Of a stretch of DNA of 5,945 bases, positions 1-5,216 are shown one piece after another. The translations under genes and the position numbers were made by a program. Within the stretch, counting starts at the first letter, position 1. Each line of letters opens with the position of its first letter. This stretch comes from Chlamydiales bacterium (GTDB lineage: Bacteria; Chlamydiota; Chlamydiia; Chlamydiales; FEN-1388), in contig JAJFUY010000287.1 in the NCBI GenBank assembly GCA_021372185.1, forward strand, positions 1 to 5,945, read 5' to 3'. A model generated the notes under the pieces. It saw only the letters and a list, made by a program, of their open reading frames with translations. It was not told where the DNA came from and made no database searches.

Positions 1-64
1 GACCATTTTGGTCCTCTTTTAACCGTGATAGATTAGACAGTTTTAAATTATAAATTTTAAAAAT

Positions 65-102
65 GTGTAAGCTATGTGGGTGTGCTAAAGTGTAAACCAT
101 GT
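65..102. repeat. Direct repeat pair GTGTAARCYATGT, possible IS-end remnant
   Basis: GTGTAAGCTATGT at 65-77 and GTGTAAACCATGT at 90-102 differ at two positions, both transitions, and start 25 bp apart. Tandem TGTRAACTATGT-like words are, from memory, a feature of the ends of some IS481-type (integrase-core) insertion sequences, where they would serve as transposase binding sites. No transposase gene is present on either side within the window, so if this is an IS end it is a remnant, a non-autonomous element, or the edge of an element outside the window. The repeat itself is certain; the IS interpretation is a guess. Confidence 0.4.
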
Positions 103-166
103 CTGTGTTCGACATCACGTGATTCAATCGCCCAACGCCTGAGCTCTGATGCTTCTTTTCACTATT

Positions 167-193
167 CCCACCGTTCCCTACGGTCACGGTGGG
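167..193. repeat. Competing GC-rich hairpins
   Basis: CCCACCGT (167-174) pairs perfectly with ACGGTGGG (186-193) around an 11-nt loop. The same ACCGT segment (170-174) can pair instead with a nearer ACGGT (180-184), giving a 5-bp stem with a 5-nt loop. The two downstream partners form a tandem ACGGTCACGGT. A separate small stem, GCCC (206-209) with GGGC (216-219), follows. No T-tract follows on either strand, so this is not a typical intrinsic terminator. On the minus strand it lies 60-86 nt past the propeller gene's stop codon and could stabilise or end that transcript. Confidence 0.4.
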
Positions 194-252
194 CTTCGTT
201 CAGTCGCCCTAAATCGGGCTCTAAAACTAAAATCAAAGCACTGTAAGATATG

Positions 253-1266
253 CTAAGGGTTGAAATTTGGCATGGTGAAGTCGGCGAGGAAGATTTGGGA
301 GGATTTGCCGTCGCGCTTTGAAGTCCACATCAATTGATTGCCGCTGTTTGAGAAAACTGGAAGGCCGTCGAAGGCTTTGTTGTGGGTGAGGCGGATCGTT
401 TGGTTTGAGTCTACATGCACCAAATATATTTCATAATGGGCGTGGCCGTGGAGGGATGTTGTGAAGGCAATTACTTTGCCATTGGGATGCCAGTAGGGCG
501 CCCAGTTTACGGCATCATTGTAGGTGTGTTTTTTTTCATTTTGGCCATCAACGCCAATTGTGTAGATTTGTAGATCGTTGGGGCTTTCTCGGTCGGCTCT
601 AAAGACTATTGTAGTATCATCGGGTGAAAAAAATGGGCCGCCGTTGTAGCAGTTGTCGGTATTGGTTACTCTGAAGAGGTTTGTACCATCTGCATCCATG
701 GTATAGAGGTTCATGGTGCCAGACTCATTACTTGCAAAGACAATTTTTTTGCCATCGTGGGAATAGGCACATTCTGCGTGGTAGTTTGGGCCGTGTGTTA
801 AGGCTATAAGGTCAGTGCCATCTAGATTTGCTTCGTAGACATTCATATAGGGCGTAAATGCCCAAGAGTATGTGCCTCCCTGGCGCTTATATCCCGGAAC
901 ATCTTGTGCATAGTCTGGATTTTCTAAATAGGGGTCTTCATGACTTGAGGCAAAAAGAATTTTTTGGCCGTCTGGTCTAAAAAATGCACACGTACAGGCC
1001 CCCTTACCGGTACTTATGAGGCGTGGAATCTGCTCTTCTATATTCATGCTATAGATTTGGTAGTGCTCACAGCCTGTTGGAACTGCTTGAAAAATTATGG
1101 TTTTATCATCGGGCGAAAAATAGGCTTCTCCTGCTTTATCAAACCCCATGTCAGTAAACGTTATTTGTCGGATATTTGTAAGCATGGTTTGTTCGATACT
1201 TGCATCAAAAACTTCGGCACCAAACGCCTGTAAAGTCAACGCTAAAAAAACTATAAGCAATTTCAT
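253..1266 (-). CDS. Secreted TolB-like PD40 beta-propeller protein
   Basis: This 337-residue protein begins with a clear Sec signal peptide (MKLLIVFLALTLQAFGA, cleavage near residue 17). The rest is built from PD40/WD40-like TolB repeats: the pattern F/Y-S-P-D-D/G-x-x-I-x-F recurs at about residues 50-61, 96-107, 168-179, 213-224, 259-270 and 305-316, enough for a six-bladed propeller. TolB proper is about 430 residues with an N-terminal domain before the propeller; that domain is missing, so this is not the Tol-Pal TolB but a free-standing periplasmic or secreted propeller, probably a protein- or ligand-binding scaffold. Six cysteines are visible, including a CTC at 91-93. The ATG at 1266 is preceded by AGGAA at 1275-1279. 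Start lies only 60 bp after the 118-residue gene, with a terminator hairpin between. Family assignment is firm; function is unknown. Confidence 0.88.
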   Translation of the reverse strand: MKLLIVFLALTLQAFGAEVFDASIEQTMLTNIRQITFTDMGFDKAGEAYFSPDDKTIIFQAVPTGCEHYQIYSMNIEEQIPRLISTGKGACTCAFFRPDGQKILFASSHEDPYLENPDYAQDVPGYKRQGGTYSWAFTPYMNVYEANLDGTDLIALTHGPNYHAECAYSHDGKKIVFASNESGTMNLYTMDADGTNLFRVTNTDNCYNGGPFFSPDDTTIVFRADRESPNDLQIYTIGVDGQNEKKHTYNDAVNWAPYWHPNGKVIAFTTSLHGHAHYEIYLVHVDSNQTIRLTHNKAFDGLPVFSNSGNQLMWTSKRDGKSSQIFLADFTMPNFNP

Positions 1267-1274
1267 ATAAGATA

Positions 1275-1279
1275 TTCCT
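1275..1279 (-). promoter_or_regulatory. Ribosome binding site of the propeller gene, abutting a terminator
   Basis: The minus strand reads TTTTTTAGGAATATCTTAT and then ATG at 1266, placing AGGA about 9 nt before the start. It immediately follows the terminator T-tract, so a transcript that reads through carries the hairpin just upstream of the ribosome binding site. Confidence 0.65.
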
Positions 1280-1316
1280 AAAAAAGAAAGGCCGCATACA
1301 CATGAGTATGCGGCCT
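1280..1316 (-). terminator. Intrinsic terminator after the CPVC membrane protein gene
   Basis: A perfect 11-bp stem, AGGCCGCATAC (1289-1299) with its complement (1306-1316), closes a 6-nt loop. Read on the minus strand the stem is followed by TTTCTTTTTT, a standard T-tract, about 10 nt past the stop codon of the 118-residue gene. The T-tract runs directly into the AGGAA ribosome binding site of the propeller gene, so no promoter fits between terminator and that start. The plus-strand reading also has a short T-run (TGTTTTTG), but no plus-strand gene ends here. Confidence 0.88.
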
Positions 1317-1326
1317 GTTTTTGTGA

Positions 1327-1683
1327 CTATTTATTTTTACAGCAAGAGTGAGGCGGGACTGTAGGAGGAGGTGAAGGTGGTGCATCTGTTGGTGCAGCTA
1401 TAAACCGATTATATAAAGCGTTTATACCTATAGAATAGATAACCCCAAGAACAAGGCCTATAGACATAACTTGCGCTATATTTCTGGCACTAAAGTTACC
1501 CAAACCATCACACAATGTAAGGCCAGTAAAATGCCGTAAAGCCACTACTGTTACCAATACAGCAGTGGATGCAATGAATGCGCTGAGTACTCTGTGAGTT
1601 TTATTGGCTGGTGGATTGACGCCAATATAGCCTCCAAGTATTCCGCCTAAAATTCCTACTGTAGGACATACGGGACATGACAT
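1327..1683 (-). CDS. Small membrane protein with CPVC and C-terminal CC motifs
   Basis: I do not recognise this 118-residue protein. It opens with MSCPVCP (C3 and C6 form a CxxC), followed by a glycine-rich hydrophobic stretch GILGGILGGYIG (10-21). Two likely membrane helices follow, about residues 32-52 (VLSAFIASTAVLVTVVAL) and 69-91 (IAQVMSIGLVLGVIYSIG), and the glycine stretch could be a third short one. C58 lies between the helices. The tail is a proline-rich linker (98-111) ending HSCCKNK, giving a second thiol pair. The cysteines could bind metal or form a redox pair; this is inference. The ATG at 1683 has AAGGAA 7 nt upstream, overlapping the multicopper oxidase stop codon, so translation of the two is probably coupled. 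The pairing suggests a role with the oxidase, for example metal delivery or membrane anchoring of the complex. Confidence 0.75.
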   Translation of the reverse strand: MSCPVCPTVGILGGILGGYIGVNPPANKTHRVLSAFIASTAVLVTVVALRHFTGLTLCDGLGNFSARNIAQVMSIGLVLGVIYSIGINALYNRFIAAPTDAPPSPPPTVPPHSCCKNK

Positions 1684-1690
1684 ATTGTAA

Positions 1691-1697
1691 TTCCTTA
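1691..1697 (-). promoter_or_regulatory. Ribosome binding site overlapping the oxidase stop codon
   Basis: On the minus strand the oxidase stop TAA (1697-1695) is part of TAAGGAA, whose AAGGAA lies 7 nt before the ATG at 1683. Ribosomes ending on the oxidase would sit on the next gene's binding site, which supports translational coupling. Confidence 0.65.
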
Positions 1698-4076
1698 CCT
1701 TTGAGCTTTTTTACTAATTTCAAGTGGGCGCATCATCATATTGTCTTCATGGTCAACAATATGACAGTGCCATAAATACCCCGGGCCACCTGGGTAGCCA
1801 AACGCATCTTTTTTATCGCATAGGGTTGATGTTGGATCAAACATATACAAGTTTTCTCCTGCATGCACATCATCTACTGCATATTTTTGCGGCGCCCATC
1901 TGACAACAAGACGCGTTACTGTTCCTGGAAACATCTTAAGAGTATCCTTCCAGCCATTTTCGTTAGGATCACATGGGAATGGATCGCCAATAAGATATGG
2001 TGTGACATCAGGGTTACCGCCTAACTTTGTAGTACTTAAGTAAGGAAGCGGTGGGCCATATGAATAGACAGTTCCCGGAGGAACACCAGGCGGCAGGGGC
2101 GAATAACTATCCCAAGCCGCTTCATACTGGTCACGATAAGAGTCCTCACACGTAAATGGAGGCACAATATTGCCTACATAAAACACCTGGCGATTAAGCA
2201 CCTGAAACTGGATTAAATGGATGTGAATTGGGTGTGCATCGGGAGTTAAATTTACTATCTCCCAAATTTCAGTAGATCCCACTTGAGGGATTTCTGTCAC
2301 ATAAATGGCACCGTTATTATAGGCTACGCTATCTGGTAGTGGCTCATTTGTATAAGGGTTTATACCGTTGTAGCTTGTGTTATTGCAAAGCACAACAACC
2401 GGAGCCGTAGAATATGGATCTTCTTGTTCAATAAGCGTTAAGCTTCTTGTCACATTAGGTACCACACCTGGCGCCAAATTACCCTCACCATCTGTAAGAC
2501 GCACAATTGCTTTATCCCCCGATCGGAGCGTCGCACCAGGAGCGGCAGGATTAAAGCTTGTATCAGGTGATGAGAGCGGTTTATTGACTCTAAACTGCAT
2601 CACAAGGCCTTCAACATTTGGGTCTAGCACAGTACCACCACTTGGAAATGGCGCTGGGCAGTCGTTATTAAGCGTAAGCACTTGTCCTTCAAATCCTGAA
2701 AAGTCAATGATGATATCCATACGCTCACTTGGCGCAAAAAACAGTCTTGGTGCCTGGAACACAGGGCCTAAATTTGGGCTTTCTGGCGGGCAGACATTTG
2801 ACGGATTATAGGTAAATGGCACAAAAGAATTGATGTTCACTGGCGTATCAAGAAGACCACCGTCTGTTCCAATCTGCCAAATAATTGGGTCTGTAACTTG
2901 TGTTGGAGAATCCCCAGCTGTTAAATAGAGCGCATACATACGAGCGTTGCTAATATTGAGCATACGAAAACGGTAGCGTCTTGGCTCTACTTCTAAATAT
3001 GGCCAGCTTTTGCCATTTACACAAATGACATCACCAAAAAATTCTGGGATGGCATATGGGTTGATGTCAGGATTACCCGGAGGGCCATTTAAGCCAGCTG
3101 TAAGGGGGTTTCCATCAGGAAAAAAGATCTGTCCATTTGTATCAAACTGGCGATCAGAAATCGCCATTTCAATTTCATATGGGCCTTTTGGCAGACTTGG
3201 TGACACAGATGTTTCTGGCTCACCACGAATGAGGTAAAAGCCTGCAAGACCGGCATATATATTCAAACGAGTTTGACCGAGAACGTGGTCATGATACCAA
3301 AGACAAGTTGCGGGTTGAGTATTTGGATAAATATTTTTGTTTGTAACAAAGGCATCTCCTGTAAGCTTTTTTCCAGGCGTAAACCAGGCATCAGGGAAGC
3401 CATCAGAAAATGAAGGGACTTCAGCGCCATGCAGGTGCGGCACCATTGGCTGCGGGCCTTCATAAATACCAGCATTACCCTGTGGCATACCAGTACCAAA
3501 TGGATAGACTGTTGGATCATAGGTATCAAAACCTTGACCAAACTGTGGCATCTTTAAGGGGTTTGCCCACTGAAAGCTGGCATCAACTGTCAAAAACTTC
3601 TGTAGTAGTGGCCCTTTTAAGCGCTTGCCTTTTTTAGGCTTAAAGCTATGAAGGTGGTTTTTAAACTCAATATGAGAGCGCACTTCACGCTTAGCTACTA
3701 TTGTAGATGCTGGGTATGACGGCCCATAAGAATGCTTACCATCTTCTACCTTATAGCCCCAAAGGTATGTCCCCTTTTTTGGGTTAATGGAAAAGAGCTG
3801 CTTTCCTGTCTCGGCATCTTTATATACAGCACACGATGGCAAGCTTTTGTAAAATGACGCAGGCAAAATTTTCTGCTGAAATTCTTCTGCCGTTACTCTG
3901 AGGTGCTTTCTGCCATCAGCGCGTCTTCCATGAAAAGTTGGCAGTGGCTCAACAAATTTAGGAATGGTGCTGCCATCTAACACTTCTTGCACGATCTGCT
4001 GGTTTGCATCAAGTGCCGTAGAAACAACACCAATGCAAAACAAAAATTTTGGGATATATCGATTAAGGAAATTCAT
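1695..4076 (-). CDS. Secreted CotA/laccase-like multicopper oxidase
   Basis: This 793-residue protein has a Sec signal peptide (about residues 1-24, ending STALDA) with no twin-arginine motif. All four copper-ligand motifs are present: HLHG (H214, H216), WYHDH (H262, H264), HPIHIH (H615, H618, H620) and HCHIVDHEDNMMM (H770, C771, H772, H776, with M781 aligning with the CotA axial methionine). Stretches such as VNGKSWPYLEVEPRRYRFR (354-372), QIGTDGGLL (401-409) and ENGWKDT (706-712) match Bacillus CotA laccase as I remember it. Such enzymes couple one-electron oxidation of phenolics, bilirubin or metal ions to reduction of O2 to water. It is much longer than CotA (about 513): the extra length is N-terminal, before HLHG, and in two insertions between HPIHIH and HCH. 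The ATG at 4076 lies 24 nt after the preceding stop and has only a weak purine-rich binding site (GAGAAAAGAG). Substrate cannot be told from sequence; phenol oxidase or ferroxidase/cuprous oxidase are options. Confidence 0.95.
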   Translation of the reverse strand: MNFLNRYIPKFLFCIGVVSTALDANQQIVQEVLDGSTIPKFVEPLPTFHGRRADGRKHLRVTAEEFQQKILPASFYKSLPSCAVYKDAETGKQLFSINPKKGTYLWGYKVEDGKHSYGPSYPASTIVAKREVRSHIEFKNHLHSFKPKKGKRLKGPLLQKFLTVDASFQWANPLKMPQFGQGFDTYDPTVYPFGTGMPQGNAGIYEGPQPMVPHLHGAEVPSFSDGFPDAWFTPGKKLTGDAFVTNKNIYPNTQPATCLWYHDHVLGQTRLNIYAGLAGFYLIRGEPETSVSPSLPKGPYEIEMAISDRQFDTNGQIFFPDGNPLTAGLNGPPGNPDINPYAIPEFFGDVICVNGKSWPYLEVEPRRYRFRMLNISNARMYALYLTAGDSPTQVTDPIIWQIGTDGGLLDTPVNINSFVPFTYNPSNVCPPESPNLGPVFQAPRLFFAPSERMDIIIDFSGFEGQVLTLNNDCPAPFPSGGTVLDPNVEGLVMQFRVNKPLSSPDTSFNPAAPGATLRSGDKAIVRLTDGEGNLAPGVVPNVTRSLTLIEQEDPYSTAPVVVLCNNTSYNGINPYTNEPLPDSVAYNNGAIYVTEIPQVGSTEIWEIVNLTPDAHPIHIHLIQFQVLNRQVFYVGNIVPPFTCEDSYRDQYEAAWDSYSPLPPGVPPGTVYSYGPPLPYLSTTKLGGNPDVTPYLIGDPFPCDPNENGWKDTLKMFPGTVTRLVVRWAPQKYAVDDVHAGENLYMFDPTSTLCDKKDAFGYPGGPGYLWHCHIVDHEDNMMMRPLEISKKAQR

Positions 4077-4100
4077 GCTCTTTTCTCATCTGTTGTTAGC

Positions 4101-4304
4101 TTATGGATCTATTTGAGGAACTGCTATGGGAGCAGCCGGTCTTTTTCTTGGGCCTGGAGGCTGTGCCCGCCTGCATCTTGGGCATGTAAGCACCTTACCC
4201 ATATTTGTAGGGGCTGTTGCTAAATGATTGTTAGCCACTTGATGCGCTTGTGCATGATGCGCACAAAACATTCCGAGGGTCATTATGAGAGCATCTAATT
4301 GCAT
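4101..4304 (-). CDS. Small exported His/Cys-containing protein, unknown family
   Basis: I do not recognise this 67-residue protein. The N-terminus (MQLDALIMTLGMFCAHHAQA) resembles a weak signal peptide ending AQA, after which come HQVANNHL and later a CPRC pair (C41, C44) followed by RR and a Pro/Arg/Ala-rich tail (46-67). Histidines at 16, 17, 21 and 27 plus C14, C41 and C44 would suit a small metal-binding peptide, but this is inference. The start is set by a strong AAGGAG at 4311-4316, 6 nt before the ATG at 4304. An in-frame TTG at 4331 would extend it by nine residues (with lysines that would improve a signal-peptide n-region), but it has no binding site of its own. The gene sits 69 nt after dps and 24 nt before the multicopper oxidase, in the same direction. 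Confidence 0.65.
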   Translation of the reverse strand: MQLDALIMTLGMFCAHHAQAHQVANNHLATAPTNMGKVLTCPRCRRAQPPGPRKRPAAPIAVPQIDP

Positions 4305-4310
4305 TTTGAA

Positions 4311-4316
4311 CTCCTT
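4311..4316 (-). promoter_or_regulatory. Ribosome binding site fixing the start of the 67-residue protein
   Basis: The minus strand reads AAGGAGTTCAAA and then ATG at 4304: a perfect Shine-Dalgarno core with 6-nt spacing. It lies inside the longer reading frame that starts at TTG 4331, which argues for the shorter protein. Confidence 0.75.
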
Positions 4317-4373
4317 GTTTTTTAAAGACAAAGCTACAATTGCATACTCTCAAATTTTAAGTGAAGTGTTTTA

Positions 4374-4931
4374 TCAACTTTTAACTAGGTGTTCAGATAA
4401 GAACCAGGTTTGTAATTCGTTTGTGCGAATGACGTTACTGATTAGTAAGTCATTTGTGCCGTCATCGCCTAGCTCTTGGGCGTGACACGCAGCGGCTCTT
4501 GAGCGCTTTAAGATAATTTCATGGGCTTCTAGTAGCCGGGAAATCTGTACAGTCACCTCTTCACGGCCTTTTGGAGGGCGTGGAATTTTTGTTGTTTCTG
4601 CAACATCTGCTGCCATAGCAATGCTTACGCCGCCAAGGAGCTGAATGCGCTCTGCAATTTCATCTACTAGCTCCACTTGCTCTTCATAGTGCTTATCAAA
4701 TAAGAGATGAAGCGAATAAAAATTAGGCCCTGATACCTGCCAGTGGTGCTTTTTATACATATCACGCAAGGTCATTGTGTCAGCCAAAATGCTGTTAAGA
4801 GTATCTACGCTCTCTTTGCAGATACTTTCTTTTAGTGAAATTGGCATCTTCACAACCGTGCCGTATTGTTGCAGCAGGCGCCCTTGTATGCTTAATGTAG
4901 GTTTTGCAAGTTTTTTTGCTTTAGTAGCCAT
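4374..4931 (-). CDS. dps: Dps-family miniferritin (DNA-protecting, iron-storing)
   Basis: This 185-residue protein is a Dps/DpsA-type ferritin-like protein, a dodecameric shell that oxidises Fe(II), usually with H2O2, and stores the iron in the cytoplasm while shielding DNA. The intersubunit ferroxidase ligands are all present with the canonical spacing: H63 in KKHHWQVSGP, H75 and D79 in SLHLLFDKHYEE, D90 and E94 in ELVDEIAERI; these match E. coli Dps H51, H63, D67, D78 and E82. The C-terminal segment GTNDLLISNVIRTNELQTWF (158-177) is typical of the DpsA branch. A lysine-containing N-terminal tail (K4, K6, K7, K10) could contact DNA. The ATG at 4931 has AGGAG at 4942-4946, 10 nt upstream. It is the first gene of the minus-strand run, with the long hairpin starting 61 nt upstream of its start. 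No consensus promoter is obvious in that gap. Confidence 0.95.
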   Translation of the reverse strand: MATKAKKLAKPTLSIQGRLLQQYGTVVKMPISLKESICKESVDTLNSILADTMTLRDMYKKHHWQVSGPNFYSLHLLFDKHYEEQVELVDEIAERIQLLGGVSIAMAADVAETTKIPRPPKGREEVTVQISRLLEAHEIILKRSRAAACHAQELGDDGTNDLLISNVIRTNELQTWFLSEHLVKS

Positions 4932-4991
4932 ATGCTTTTTGCTCCTAACTTTATGTAATCTTGGTAAATAGCATGGAATGTAATAAAGACT

Positions 4992-5160
4992 CTAGCCCAA
5001 GTTTACAAGTTAGGGAATGTCGATTGATGCAAGATTTTGATTCAGAATGACTTAAAGGTGGGGCCGTATTACCTACCCCGGTAAACTGCCCCACCTTTAA
5101 GTCATTATGGATCGAAAGATTGCGTCAAGCGGCGTTTCATAACTTGTAAACTTGGGCTAG
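4992..5160 (+). repeat. 169-nt near-perfect inverted repeat, candidate structured RNA or MITE
   Basis: The segment folds back on itself over its whole length. The outer 21 positions (4992-5012 with 5140-5160) pair perfectly, and so do 19 inner positions (5046-5064 with 5088-5106). Between them 5013-5045 pairs with 5107-5139 without any gap. Over 76 aligned positions (4992-5067 against 5085-5160) I count 64 Watson-Crick pairs, 6 G.U pairs in plus-strand RNA, and 6 mismatches (at 5013, 5023, 5033, 5034, 5045 and 5065). The tip can continue as TTACC (5069-5073) with GGTAA (5080-5084). It is not a terminator for either neighbour, since both genes point away. The plus strand is proposed as the RNA strand because its imperfections are G.U rather than A.C. 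Confidence 0.9.
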
Positions 5161-5203
5161 CTAATAAATCAGCGTTGTCTGCATAAAAGGGTCAAAATCA
5201 ACC

Positions 5204-5209
5204 AAGGAG
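5204..5209 (+). promoter_or_regulatory. Ribosome binding site of the glycosyltransferase gene
   Basis: AAGGAG sits 7 nt before the ATG at 5217 and sets the start of the partial gene, which gives it an N-terminal signal peptide. Confidence 0.8.
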
Positions 5210-5216
5210 CCCTCTT

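Larger units (their letters stand above)
1..252. other. Intergenic left edge, no supported gene
   Basis: This stretch downstream of the propeller gene has no open frame with a credible start and ribosome binding site on either strand. It begins with a small palindrome (GACCA/TGGTC, positions 1-13) followed by CTCTTTT, which could be the end of a terminator for a plus-strand gene outside the window, but the stem is only 5 bp. An AT-rich patch follows (about 41-64), then two direct repeats of GTGTAARCYATGT, then a GC-rich hairpin-forming section (about 167-219). A short minus-strand frame ending in a stop near 163 has no start codon and is probably chance. The most economical reading is a spacer with mobile-element debris. 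Confidence 0.5.
4932..5216. promoter_or_regulatory. Divergent intergenic region between dps and the glycosyltransferase
   Basis: This 285-bp spacer separates two genes transcribed away from each other, so promoters for both should be here. About 60 bp remain on the dps side and 56 bp on the glycosyltransferase side of the large inverted repeat. Both flanks are AT-rich, but I could not identify a convincing -35/-10 pair on either. TAATAAA occurs on both sides of the inverted repeat (4981-4987 and 5162-5168). Confidence 0.6.

Noticed and set aside
1..13. Terminator for a plus-strand gene left of the window
   Set aside because: The stem is 5 bp with a 3-nt loop and a short interrupted T-run, and the upstream sequence is not visible.
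201..222. Resemblance to a filamentous-phage replication origin (CTAAATCGGG)
   Set aside because: Only a ten-base word is shared; the surrounding hairpins do not match, and no phage genes are present.
163..252. Possible C-terminal fragment of a transposase on the minus strand
   Set aside because: A short open frame ends in a stop near 163, but it has no start codon, is out of frame with the propeller gene, and shows no motif I can recognise.
964..1233. 89-codon open frame on the plus strand
   Set aside because: Antisense to the PD40 propeller repeats; no binding site and no recognisable domain.
2377..2811. 144-codon open frame on the plus strand
   Set aside because: It lies wholly opposite the multicopper oxidase, whose motifs are unambiguous; composition is Ser/Pro/Gly-rich shadow coding with no family signal.
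3263..3541. 92-codon open frame on the minus strand
   Set aside because: It overlaps the oxidase in another frame of the same strand, across the HLHG and HDH region; a shadow.
4305..4331. TTG start at 4331 for the small protein before the oxidase
   Set aside because: No ribosome binding site precedes it, and the strong AAGGAG for the ATG at 4304 lies inside the extension, even though the added lysines would improve the signal peptide.
4992..5160. Long hairpin as a bidirectional transcription terminator
   Set aside because: dps and the glycosyltransferase are both transcribed away from it, no gene ends into it, and no T-tract directly follows either arm.
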